From Hyaloscypha bicolor E (Eukaryota > Ascomycota > Leotiomycetes > Helotiales > Hyaloscyphaceae), in NCBI RefSeq assembly GCF_002865645.1, contig NW_020194560.1, positions 682,001 through 746,000 on the forward strand: a stretch of 64,000 nt of DNA. Reading direction: 5' to 3'. How positions within the stretch are numbered: position 1 is the first letter of the stretch; each line of letters starts with the position of its first letter. The translations under genes and the position numbers were made by a program. A model generated the notes under the pieces. It had not been told where the DNA came from and did no database searches. It was given only the letters and a program-made list of their open reading frames with translations. Below, piece by piece: positions 33,449-46,876 of this stretch.

Positions 33449-36400
33449 TTAACCCTCTCTTTAGGCCCTTATCTCTAAGAGGCCTGAGAAAACTGCGAAT
33501 AGCTTTACAAATAATCCCCTGAAACTTTTCCGGCCGCTAGTCCTCCCTAAAAACTCCCTATAATTACCCTATTATTATACTAGATAATAGAATTAAGAAT
33601 ACAATTTACTAACCCTGTCTAGTTAACTTGCAAATTGCCTCTAGTAATTTCCCCTTATAAAGATAGTATAGATATAGTATATATTATTAGATATAAAGCT
33701 TTTCTGGTCTTCTAATTAGTTCGTAAATTCTAACTTAGTCTTTATTCGCAAATAAATTATTACTCTATAGGCCTAAAAGTTTAGAAAAATTAATCTAATT
33801 TTCTAGTTTATTTATAAATCCCTTCTTTAAAATTTTCTGGATATTTCTAGTATAGAGTTAGTTCCGAATTTATAATTATTATTCGGAGAAAAAGTATTAT
33901 AAAAAGATTTCTCTTTTTCTACTAACTAACCTTCTATTTCCTTAACTATAATACTATATCTAGCTTTTTCTTATTTCTTGCCTTCCTTCTTTAAGCCTTC
34001 TTTAAGCTTCTTTAAGCTTCTTTAAGCTTTATTTAAGCTTTATTTAAGCTTTATTCAAGTTCTCTTCTAATTCCCTTTTCTATTTCTTTATTTATTAAGA
34101 TAAATACTTCTCTTAGTACTTATTAGCCTATTATTATTATCTATTTAACTAATATTTTTATATTTTTAATTCGCTTTTACTATTTTTAATATTCCAAAAA
34201 TATTACTAAGTTTCCTAACCTTACTTATATTAAAAGTAATAATTATTTGGTATATAATTATTACTATTCTAAGAATAAGAAATATAATTCTATAAGTTAT
34301 AAATTCCTTTATTTATTCCTTATTCTAATACTATTTAAGATTTCTTAAATATATATAATATAATTAAACTACCTTCTTTAAGCTATTAATATATATAAGT
34401 ATCTTTTTTATTCTTTACCTAAAAGAAAGAAAGCTATTATTACTTTTCTTCTATACTAAACTATATATACTTCTTATATTAAAGCTATTATTTGAGGCTA
34501 AAAAATTCCTCTAATAATTCAAAAAATAAATTAAGTAATTCTTACTAGCTTAGTATAAATATAAAGTACTCTTAATAATATAATTAATATTTTTCGATAT
34601 TAAGTAAGTTTACTTCTTTTTTATTTCTTACTAATAGCTAATAGCTTTATAGGCTAATTTACTATTTATTTCTTAAGAGAATTCTAATAAGAATAATAAT
34701 AAGAATAGTAAAAAGTAGTTATAAAGATAGGGTATTTATAGGATATAGAAATTAGAGTTTTTAAAGTTCTTAATAATTTTTATATAGTTTTTTCCAAGAA
34801 TAAATATATAGTTTTTAATAGTTTTTTAATAAAAGCATTTATTTTTTATATCTCTATTTAGCTAATAGTATTATAATATTACTCTTTTTTAAGTATTCTT
34901 ATAATTCTTAAGCTATATTCTCTAGATTACTTAATAATTTCTATATATTATTTACTAGTAAATAGCCTTTCTAATAAATAAAATACTTTCTTTTCTTTTT
35001 ACTTTTTCTATAGGCTATAATAGATTCTATTTTAAATTTCTCTTTACTTTTAATCTTAATTAGTTCTGGTTCTATTATAATACTAGCTTATAAGTATTAT
35101 AATTCTAAAAAAGAAATATAAAAAATATTATAAATCTAATATAATAGTAATAATTTCAAGTAATATATCTATTTATATATTCTTATAACTTCTAGAATTT
35201 TAAAGAAACCGAAATATTTATTTACTAGCTTTATACTAGATTATAGCTATTAAATATTCTTTATATAAAATATAATTCTATTATATATATTAAACTTCTT
35301 ATTAATATATTTCTTATTATAATATCTTTTTTATATATTTATTACTTCTTATTATTATTTCTCTAATACTTTCTATTTTATTTAAATTCTTTATACTTTT
35401 TTTTATATTATTAGTATTTCTTTTTCTGAAATATTATTCTTAATATATAGTTTAATACTAGAATAAAATCTATATAATATATAAAATAGAGAAATTTCTA
35501 TTATTAAATATATAAAGTTATTATATATAAATTCTATAAAAATAAGCTTTACTATTTAGTTATTCTACTAGTAACTAGTATATATCTTAAGTACTATTCC
35601 AGAGTTTGGTTTAGATTCTCTATTTATCTATTAGTTTATAGGTGAAATACTATATTTAGTTATTATTAAACCTTTAAATAGAAATATAAACTTAACTAGA
35701 ATTTATTTATAAAGATAGATTCTTTATTAGAAGTTATATTTATAAATATATTAAAGTCTTTAATAATATAATATATAAATAGCTCTACTAATTTAGAAGC
35801 CGAGATTTTTTTAGTAATTAGAATATATTATACTATTTTTATATATTTATTAATAATAATAAATATGAAATTATATATTTTACTATAAAATCTAGAAAAA
35901 AGCAGTTCTATAATAAAGTCTATAGTAATTTCTTATTATAGCTTAAAAGAAAATAGAAATAAACTAAATATACTATATAATAAATATTTCTTTATTTTAG
36001 TTTATTAATATATAAAACAAGTTCTAATATAGTTTTTTATATTCTTTTTTATATTTTACTAGAAGTATTTCCTTTAAAAAATCTCTAGTATTTTACTAGT
36101 ACTAAAATATCTATTTATAAGATTATTATAATTAGCTTATAGTAATTCTTTTTTAAGAGCTAGCTTATTTAATATATAAATAATACCCCGATATTTTAAT
36201 AATTCAGATATATTAAGTTTCTAAGTCTTAATAGCTCTAGTAAAGATTTCCTTTAAGAATTATTTATATTACTAGTATTATACTAATAAATTAAGCCTTT
36301 AGTATTATAATAGTAGTTTAAGTAGTATCTCTCTGCTTTTCTTATATACTATTTCGGATCTAGTTACCTATATAGCTAGAATCCGTAATATATACTATTT

Positions 36401-38812
36401 ATAACTAGCTATACTAGTAATAGGCTTAAGTAATAGTATTTCTAGTATTATTCTATTATTAAAATAGACTTTTCTTTCGGAATTCTTTAGTATTTTACTA
36501 ATTAAAAAGTACTTATCTTCTCTCTTTTAGGCCTTAAATTATAGTATTATAGAAATAATATAGTATTTTATTACTATTACTTATAAGGCTCTCTATTCTA
36601 TATTCTATAGCTTATTATAAAATATAAGTAATAAAATATCTTTATTTATATCTACTATAAAGTCTAGCTTTCTTAATAGCCTATTAGTAAAGTTATTATA
36701 TTTCTACTAGTATTCTAAGATAAAGTTAAAGATAACTAGCTTCTTTATTTATTTTATCTATTAACTATTTAGTTTTCTCTTAGTTATAAAGTATTTCAAG
36801 TTATTATAATTTATTTTAATAATAATAATATACTAGATATATATTAAATAATATTACTAAATATAAAATACTAGAATAATAACTAAAAGTTTTAAATTAT
36901 ATATCTTATATCTACTTTTAATTATAGTTATTTTCTTTAAATAAAAGATAATAAAATACTATCTAGTTTCCGTTTTTTTACTAAAAAGCTAGGAAATTAT
37001 ATTTATAATTATAAATTCTAAAGTATTTATTTCTATATAAATCTTTAAAGCTAAATTAAAATAATAAAGAATTAGTACTATTATAAATATAATTTATAGT
37101 TTCTTAAAAGCCTTATTTGCCTTATTTATCTAGCTAAAATAATATTATAGGTTTCTACTAATTTTTAATAAATCGGTTAATTCTTTTATTATTCTAAAGT
37201 ATTTATAAATAAATCTCTAATAAAAATTAGTAAAACCCAGAAATACTTAAACTTCTCAAATATTATTTTTTAGGGCTAGCTATTTCCTAATAGCTATAAT
37301 TCGGCTAGCTTCTATTTCTATACTATTCGGGCTAATTATAAATTTTAGAAACTTTACTTTCTTTATATTAAATTTATATTTTGCCAAGTTTATAAAAAGC
37401 TAGTATTATTATAACTATTTAAGTATATATTAGATTACTATTATATATTATTCTGGATTCTCTAAATAAATTAAAATATTATTTAGATAGACTATATAGA
37501 TAATATTTATAAGACCTATTAGTATATAATTAATATATACCTGAAATATTACTAGAATATTAGATAGTTTAAAGAATATAATATAGTACTTAAAATATCT
37601 ATAATATATTTAGAATACTATCTTTTATTTATTACTTTCCTATATTTATAACTAATAATAAATATTTTTTAAGTCTAGCTTTATATATATCTTTATTTTA
37701 TAAAGCCTATTTATAGTTTTACTAATAAATAATAGTAATATTTGGTTTTTAATAATAATTCTATTTAGACTCCGGTAATTAATATATAAATATAGGCTGC
37801 TTTTTTCTTTAAAATAAATATAATTAAGGTATTAACTAGGCTAGTAAAATAATAAATCTATTTCTAAAGAACTTTAAGCTTTTTTTCTAATAAAATATAT
37901 ATAAAACTATATAGTAATTAAGATTTTAGTTTCAGATCTATATAATATTCTATTATATAATAATTAGATAGTATATTTATAGCCTCTATAAAGAATACTT
38001 AGAAAAGATCTCAATATTTTTTAGAAAATATAACTATTCTATTAATAATAATAGTAATAATTCTTTAGCTATTTATTATAAAATAAATAATTAATAGAAA
38101 AATATATGTTTTATACTTTACTATTTTAATAAACTTTCTAGTATTTAGAACTTTAATTTTCTAAGATTAAATCTAGTATCTTTATATTATTTTTCTAAAA
38201 AAAATTAGAGAATTAATCTAGTAAAGCTATAGGAATTCAAGTATTATATTAATATAGTTTAGATCAAAATTATATAATATAAAGTATATATTAGCCTTTT
38301 TTTAGTTCCCTAATATATTTTTAGTAATAATTCTAAAAATATAATCTTTATATAAATAGATTTTTTTTTAGTAAAAAATAAAAGAATTACTTTTAATATT
38401 AATAAAATATCTATATTTAAAGCCAATTTCCTCTTTATATAATTAGCCTCTATATTCGAATTTACTAATACTCTAATTTTTCGCCTATTTATTTTTATTT
38501 TAATAATAATCTTAATTACTATTCTTATTTTAGGAGCTTTACTTTCTATAATATAAATAAATATAACTATTATAAAACGTGCCCGTTTTCCGGTTTCTTT
38601 AGTTCTAGGCACTTATATAATTTATAGCTAGACTTATTATAGTTATAATAAGTCGGTTTTTTCTAATTTAGGTAAGTAGTAATATAGTAATTCTTTTTCT
38701 AGTAAGTAAAGCAAATTATATCCGGCTTTATAAATTCTAATATAAGTATTATATTAAATCCTATTATTATACTTTTATTATCCCGGTTTTATAAATCTTA
38801 TAACGGGAATAT
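33449..38812 (-). pseudogene. G1 gag(3')-pol, RIP-destroyed
   Basis: Read right to left: a Gag zinc knuckle near 38635 (YYNYNKSSYK, Cys/His to Tyr), then a retropepsin within 38310-38612 reading VLVNSNIEANYIKRKLA, with Asn where catalytic Asp is expected. RT-like sequence lies around 37100-37900, then RNase H and integrase toward 33450. The 100-codon ORF at 38310-38612 is the longest unbroken piece left. Confidence 0.72.
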
Positions 38813-39114
38813 TATAGGAAGGAAACTATAATAAGATAAAAACCCATATAAAGTATACCAGAGTATAAAACGTAACTTAGTAATAAAATAATAAATTAAA
38901 AATATAAATAGTAAAGTATAAATAGTATATAATATATAAAAGCTTAATTAATTAAATACTTATAAAGGATTATTCTCTAAATCTATAGAAAAACCAGCTT
39001 TCTTATATAATTTCTATAAGTTATATATAAAAGGCCATAGCCTTTATTATATAACCTAAACCTTAAAACCGCCAAAATAATATAATTTTTAATAAATATA
39101 GCCTACTATATTAT
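38813..39114 (-). repeat. LTR of D (3' LTR in element orientation)
   Basis: 302 bp, begins TATAGGAAGGAAAC, ends GCCTACTATATTAT. Contains the 36-nt palindrome at 39020-39055. Confidence 0.8.
39020..39055. promoter_or_regulatory. 36-nt palindrome, copy c (LTR of D)
   Basis: Halves GTTATATATAAAAGGCCA and TAGCCTTTATTATATAAC. Followed by CTAAACCTTAAAACCGCC, which resembles the sequence after copies a and e. In an LTR, a TATA-containing palindrome could be the core promoter. Confidence 0.5.
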
Positions 39115-39818
39115 ATCCGACCTCCTATTTATTTATACTTGTTTCCTAAATACTAAAAATAATAGAAAAATCCTATTTAGAATCCAAAATAATAAAATAT
39201 TTAGGATCTTCCTCTATTAATTAATCTAATTTCTTTTCTATATACCTAAAATAAGACTTATTATTTTTAAATAGTCTTATTTTATATTCCCGAACTTACT
39301 TAAAAGTAATCCGAACCCGCTTAGCTATATTCTTATACTAAATCTAATATAGTTCTTTATATTAATTAGTATTTACCTTTAATTATTACTTAATTTCTGC
39401 CTTTATTATAGGGTATTAAGAAGACTTATTATAGCGAATTATATTATAAATCATACTAATATACTCTAAATAAATAGCTTTTTCGAATTTCGTATTATTT
39501 ATTATATTCTTGAATTAATCTTTAATAAGAGGGGAAAGCTCTAGATAAGAGGCTTTAATAACCTTATAAAAGACTTTATTTTCGTATATTTTATTCTTAA
39601 TAATAACTAGACTTATAGAAACTATAGTAAAAGGCCTATTAAATAATAAATTATTATTAAGCTATTCTTTAACTTATATATTATCTGAGAATTAATACTT
39701 TTCTATAATTTTAGACTTATAGATTACCTAGCTAAAGGTATTTATTTATCTAGTTAAATAAACTATATTTAGAGTTTTTTTTCCTATTATTTTTAGTAAA
39801 TACTTATCTATTTTCTTA
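39115..39818 (-). other. 3' internal part of element D, left of B
   Basis: AT-rich, many stops in all frames. It is the continuation of D internal sequence resumed at 46877 on the other side of B. No domain recognised. Confidence 0.55.
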
Positions 39819-39823
39819 GCTAT

Positions 39824-40150
39824 TATAAGACATATAATAATAGGATAATATATAAGTAGTTAAGATAAGTGAGCTATAAAATAATGCTTGTAAATATAAC
39901 TAATTCCAAGAATTAATTCTAATAAAAGACTAATTAATACCCCTTTCCAAAGCTAGAAGCGTCTCTCTATATATTCCCTAGTACTTAGCCAAGCCTGTAA
40001 AGCACTTTACTTAACTAGGAAATATAATCCCATATAATCCGTATAATTCCGATTATTTATATAATTCCAATTACAAGCTTTACTTAAAATAGGAAACTAG
40101 ATCCATAATATCTAATACCTGTCTATATGCCATTACATATACCTATTATA
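39824..40150 (-). repeat. LTR of B (3' LTR in element orientation)
   Basis: 327 bp, left edge TATAAGACATATAATAATAG, right edge CTATTATA; next to a purine-rich tract on the minus strand (GGGCCCAGAGGGGGAG), the expected polypurine tract. Confidence 0.82.
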
Positions 40151-43100
40151 TTAACTCCCCCTCTGGGCCCTTATTCTCAAGAGGCCTGAGAGAATTATAA
40201 ATAGCTTTATAAATAATTTCCTGAAATCTTTCCGGCTATTAGTCCTCTCTAAAAACTCCTTATAATTACCCCATTATTATACCAGGTAATAGACTTGAGG
40301 ATATAGTTTACTAACCCTGCCTAGCTAATTTGCAAATTGCCTCTAGTAATTCCCCCTTATAAAGGTAGTACAGGTATGATATATACTATTAGGCAGGAAG
40401 CTCTTCCGGTCTTCTAATTAGTTCGTAAATCCTAACTTAGCCTCTATTTATAAATAAATTATTACTTTATAGGCCCAAGAGCTTGGAAAAGTTAATCTAA
40501 TCTTCTAGTTTATTTATAAATCCCTTCTTTAGAATTTTCTGGGTATTCCTGGCATAGAGCCGGTTCTAAATTCGTAATTACTATTTAGGGAGAGGGTATT
40601 ATAAAAAGGTCTCTTTTTTCCTACTAACTAATCTTTCTTTCCTTAACCATAATACTATACCCAGCTTTTCCTTGTCTCTTATCTTCCTTCTTTAAGCCTT
40701 CTTTAAGCTTCTTTAAGCTTTATTCAAACTTTATTCAAGCTTTATTTAAGTTCCCTTCTAATTCCCTCTTCTACTTCTTTATTTATTAAGATAAATACTT
40801 CTCTTAGTACTTATTAGTCTATTACTATCTATTTGGCTAATACTCTTATATTCTTAATTCGCCCTTACTATCTTTAATATTCCAAGAATATTACTAAGTT
40901 TCCCGATCTTACTTATATTAAGAGTAATAATTACTTAATATATAATTACTACTACTTTAAGAATAAGAAGTATAATTCTATAAGTTATAATTTCCTTTAT
41001 TTATTTCCTATTCTAATACTATCTAAGATTTCTCAAGTATATATAGTATAATTAAACTGCCTTCTTTAAGCCATTAATATATATAAGCATCTTTCCTATC
41101 TTTTACCTAAAAAAGAAAAGGCTATTACTATTCTTCTTTTATACTAAATAGTATATACTTCTCATATTAAAGCTATTATTTGAGGCTAACGGATTTCCCT
41201 AATAATCCAAGGAATAGGTTAAGTAATTCTTACTAGCTTAGTATAAGTATAAAGTACTCTTAATAATATAATTAATATTTTTTAGTATTAAGTAAGTTTA
41301 CTTCTTCCTCATTTCTTACTAATAGCTAATAGCTTTATAGGCTAATTTGCTACCTGTTTCTTGAGAGAATCCTAATAAGGATAATAATAAGAATAATAAA
41401 GAGTAGTTATAAGAATAGGATATTTATAGAATATAGAAATTAGAGTTTTTAGAGTTCTTAATAATTTTCATATGATTTTTCTAAGAATAAATATATGGTT
41501 TTTAATAATTTCCTAATAAAAGTATTTATTTTTTGTACTTTTATTTAACTAATAGTATTATAATATTACTTTTTTCCAAGTATTCTTATAATTCTTAAGC
41601 TATATTCTCTAGATTACTTAGTAGTTTCCATATATTATTTACTAGTAAATAGCTCTTCTAATAAACGAGATACTTCTTTCCTTTTCTATCCTCTCTATAA
41701 GCTATAATAAATTCTATCTTGAATTCTTCTTTACTCTTAATCTTAACCGGTTCTGGTTCTACTATAATACCAGCTTGCGGGTACTATAGTTCTAAGAGAG
41801 AAATATAAAAAACATTATAGATCTAATATAATAGTAGTAATTCCAAGTAATATACCTGTTTATATATTCTTATAACTTCTAGAACTTTAAAGAGGCCGAG
41901 ATATCTATTTACTAGCTTTATACTAGGTTATAGCTATTAAATATTCTTTATATAAAGTATAACTTTATTATATATATTAAATTCCTTATTAATATATTTC
42001 TTATTATAGTACTTTTTTTATATATTTATTATTTCTTGCTATTATTTCTCTAGTATTTCCCGTTCTACTTAAATCCTCTATATTCTTTCCTATACTACTA
42101 GTACCTCTTTTTCTGGAATATTATTCTTAATATATAGTTTAATACTAGAATAGAATTCATATAATATATAAAATAAGGAAATTCCTATTATTAAATATAT
42201 AAAGTTATTATATATGAATTCTATAAAAGTAAGCTTTATTACCCAGTTATTTTACTAGTAGCTAGTATAATACCTTAAGTACTATTCCAGAGTTTGGTTT
42301 AGATTCTCTATTTATTTATTAGTTTACGGGTAGAATACTATACTTAGTTATTATTAAACCTTTAAGTAGAAATACAGACTTAACTAGAACTTGCTTATAA
42401 AAACAGATTCTTTATTAGAGGTTATACCTGTAGGCATACCGAAATCTTTAATAATATAATACATAAATAGCTCTACTAACTCAGGAGCCGAGATTTCCTT
42501 AATAATCGGAATATATTATATTATTTTTATATATCTATTAATAATAATAAGTATAGAATTATATACTTTACTATAAAACCTAGAAGAGAATAGTTCTATA
42601 ATAAAGTCTATAGTAATTTCTTACTATAGCTTAAAGAAAAGAAAAAACGAACTAAATATATTATATAATAGATATTTCTTTATCTTAGTTTATTAATATA
42701 TAGAACAAGTTCTAATATAGTCTTTTATATTCTTTTTTATACTTTACTAGAAGTACTTTTTCTAGAAAATCTCTAGTATCTTACTAGTACTAAAATGCTT
42801 ACCTATAGGATTATTATAGTTAGCTTATAGTAATTCTTTTTTAAGAGCCGGCTTATTTAGTATATAGATAATATCCTAATATCTTAATAATCCAGATATA
42901 TCAAGTTCTCAAGTCTTAATAGCTCTAGTAAAAGTTCCCTTTAAGAACTATTTATACTACTAGTATTATACTAATAAATTGAGCCTTTAGTACTATAATA
43001 GTAGTTTAAGTAATATTTCTTTATCTTTCTTATATACTATTTCGGACCTAGCTATTTATATAGCTAGAATCCGTAGTATATACTATTTATAACTAGTTAT

Positions 43101-46100
43101 ACTAGTAATAGGCTTAAATAATAGTATCTCTGGTATTACTCTATTACTAAAATAGACTTCCTTTTCGGAATTTCTTAGTATCTTACTAATTAAGAAGTAC
43201 TTATTTTCTTTTTCCTGGGCCTTAAATTATAGTATTATAGGAATAGTATAGCGTCCTATTACTACTACTTATAGGGCTCTCTATTCTATATTTTATAGCT
43301 TATTATAAAGTATAGGTAATAAAGTATCTTTATTTATACCTGCTATAAAGTCTGGCCTTCTTAATAGCCTATTAGCGGTATTATTATATTTCGGCTAGTA
43401 CTCTAAAATAAAGTTAAAGATAACTAGTTCCTTTACTTATCTTATTTATTAACTATTTAGTTTTCTCTTAGTTATAAAGTATTTCAAGTTATTATAATCT
43501 ATCTTAATAATAATAGTATACCGGATATATACTAGGTAATATTACTAGATATAGAATACTAGAATAATAGCTAAAAACTTAGAATTATATATCTTATACC
43601 TACTCTTAATTATAGTTATTTTTTTTAAATAGAAAGCAATAGGGTACTACCTGGCTTTTGCTTTCTTACTAAAGAGCTAGGAAATTATATCTATAATTAT
43701 AAATCCTAAAGTATCCGTTTTTATATAAATTTTTAAGGCTAGGTTAAAATAATAAAGAATTAATACTATTATAAATATAATTTATAGCTCCTTAAAAGCC
43801 CTATCTACCTTATTTATCTAGCTAAAATAATATTATGGGTTTTTACTAGTTTTTAATAAATTAGTTAATTCTTTTATTACCCTAGAATATTTATAAATAA
43901 ATCTCTAGTAAAAGTTAGTAAAATCCAGAAATACTTGAACTTCTCGGATATTATTCTTTAGGGCCGGCTATTTCCTAATAGCTATAACCCTACTAGCTTC
44001 TATTTCTATACTATCTAGGCTAATTACAAATTCCAGGAACTTTATTTTCTCTATATTAAACTTATATTTTACTAAGTTTATAAAGAGCTAGTATTATTAT
44101 AACTACTTGAATATATATTAGACTATTACTATATACTATTCTAGGTTCTCTAAATAAATCAAAATATTATCTAGATAAACTATATAAATAATATTTATAA
44201 GGCCTATTAGTATATAATTAATATATATCTGGAATATTACTAGAGTATTAAATAGTCTAAAAGATATAATATAGTATTTAAAATATTTATAATATATTCG
44301 GAATACTATCTTCTACTCATTACCCTCCCGTATTTATAACTAATAGTAAGTATTCTTTAAGTCTAGCTTTATATATATCTTTGCTTTATAAAGCCTATCT
44401 ATAGTCTTACTAATAAATAGTAATAGTATTCGGTTCTTAATAATAATCCTATTTAGATTCCGGTAATTAATATATAAATATAGGCTGCCTCTTTTCTTTA
44501 GAATAAATATAATTAGGATATTAGCTAGGCTAGTAGAATAATAGATCTATTTCTTCTCTAGGCTAGTATTAAGATATTCCCGAAAAACTTTAAGCTTTCT
44601 TTTTAATAAAGTATATATAGGACTATATAGTAATTAGGACCCTAGTTCCAGATCTATATAATACTCTATTATATAATAGTCGGGTAATATACCTATAGCC
44701 TCTATAAAAAATACTTAGAAAAGGTCTTAATACTTCTTGGGAAATATAACTATCTTATTAATAATAATAGTAGTAATTCTTTGGCTATTTATTATAGAAT
44801 AAACAATTAATAGAAAAACATATATCTTATATTTTACTACTTTAGTAAATTTCCTAGTATTTAGAACTTTAATCTTCTATAATTAAATCTGGTATCTCTA
44901 TATTACTTCCCTAAAGGAAATCAGGGAATTAACCTAGTAAAGCTATAGAAATCCAAGTATTATATTAATATAGTTTAGATTAAAATCATATAATATAAAG
45001 TATATATTAGCTTTCTTTTAGTCTTTTAGTATATCCTTAGTAATAATCCCAAGAATATAATCTCTATATAAATAGATTCTTTTTCCCTTTAGTAAGAATA
45101 AGGGAATTGCCCTTAATATTAATAAAATACCCATATCTAAAGCTAATTTCCTTTTTATATAATTAGCCTTTATACCCGAGTTTACTAATACTCTAACTCT
45201 TTATTTATCTTTTATTATCTTAATAGTAACCTTAATTACTATTCTCGTTTTAGGGGCCTTGCCCTCTATAGTATAAACGAGTATAATTACTATAGAATAT
45301 ACCCGTTTCCTGGCTTCTTTAGTTCTGGGTACTTATATACTTTATAGCTAGACTTATTATAATTATAGTAAGTTAGTTTCCCTTAATTAGGGCAAGTAGT
45401 AATATAATAACCCTCTTTCTAGTAAATAAAGCAAATTATACCCGGTTTTATAGATCCCGATACAGGTACTATATTAGACCCTATTACTATATCTTTACTA
45501 TTCCGGTTTTATAAACTTTATAATAGAAATATACTTCTTTTCTGTTTCTCTTTATTATTTCTCTTCTCTTTTCTCCTATTCTCTTCCTTTTACTATTCTA
45601 TTAGCTCATTATTACATTCCTATTAAGTAAACAGGTTCAAATTATTCTTAATTCTTATAGCTATAAAAATAAGCTTTTCTCTTTTTTATAGAGTATTCCC
45701 TTAATAATTAATCTTGGTCCGAATCTCCTGCCTTAAATTATTAAATAAGTTATCCTGCTCTTATAATAAACCCGTATATCCCAAGTTATCTAATAGGCTA
45801 TTTAAGTAAGATATAAAGCTTTAGATATTCTAGCCTGGCTATTATTTAATATCTTTAAACTTAGTAAGAGTATTATTACTATAGTTCTCCGGATCCAAGA
45901 TAGAATTCTTTATAAATTTAATAATAGTCTCCTAATCTGTAGTATTAATACCTACTAATTACTTCCTATATTTTCAGATATTTCTGGCTATACTTTTAAA
46001 ATAAGAAGTATAATATATAATCTTTACTATATTAGTAGCCTAGGTAATTCTACTATCTTTATACTATTTTAACTTTACTTAATAGAAGAAGTCCTGGGCT

Positions 46101-46544
46101 TCTTTAATACTCTTTCCCTAGTAAATAGGTAATTCTCGGGTTTTTAGAGCCCTCCGAACTAAAGATATTACCGGGAATATAATGGGTTCTATATCGGATA
46201 TCCAAATATTTTCAAGATAATAGATCTAAGCTTCTAGCTTCTCTAAATCTTCTCTTTATTATATTTTTATTTCTAACTTAGTAATATAATAGTAAGCTGC
46301 CGCTAATTTCTCTATTATTATTATTCTATTTACTAGTTCTAGGGGTATCTGAGTTCTATTTCCTTTTCCTAATTAGATAATACAAAGAGTATTTAACTAG
46401 GTACTTCCCTAGATACCCGGTTAGGTTACCCTAGTAATAGTAAAGGCGCTTCTCCTAGTTAATACTCTAGCTATTAATATTTTGTCTATTAATAGCTTAA
46501 CTACCTCGTAATAAACTGCTCCCCAAAAGTTAGATTAATTAGAA
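40151..46544 (-). pseudogene. B gag-pol, RIP-destroyed
   Basis: Minus-strand reading: a Gag zinc knuckle near 45360, a protease near 45050-45200, and RT around 44000-44500 with a Y-L-D-N-I-L-I-Y active site (YLDD expected). RNase H and integrase follow toward 40200. Stops replace Gln/Trp/Arg. Enzymes are as for any gypsy: they copy the RNA and integrate it. No unbroken ORF above about 60 codons remains. Confidence 0.72.
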
Positions 46545-46871
46545 TATAAGGCACGTAATAATAGGGTAATATATAAGTAGTTAAGGTAAGTAAGCTATAG
46601 AGTAATACTTATAAGTATAACTAATTTCAAGAATTAATTCTAATAAAAGACTAATTAATACCCTTTTCTAAAGCTAGGAGCGTCTCCCTATATATTCCCT
46701 AGTACTTAGCCAAGCCTATAAAGCACTTTACTTAACTAGGAAATATAATCCCATATAATCCGTATAATTCCGATTACCTATATAATTCCGATTATAAGCT
46801 TTACCTAAAATAGGAAACTAGATCTATAATATCTAATACCTATCTATATACTATTATATATACCTATTATA
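46545..46871 (-). repeat. LTR of B (5' LTR in element orientation)
   Basis: 327 bp, left edge TATAAGGCACGTAATAATAG, right edge TACCTATTATA, then the TSD GCTAT. Confidence 0.82.
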
Positions 46872-46876
46872 GCTAT

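Larger units (their letters stand above)
39824..46871 (-). mobile_element. gypsy element B, full length, 7048 bp
   Basis: Both LTRs (39824-40150, 46545-46871) are 327 bp and flanked by a perfect TSD GCTAT (39819-39823, 46872-46876). Sequence is collinear with the two parts of G1 and less decayed, so it is the younger copy or was RIP-treated fewer times. It is inserted in D and therefore is the last of the three to arrive. Confidence 0.88.
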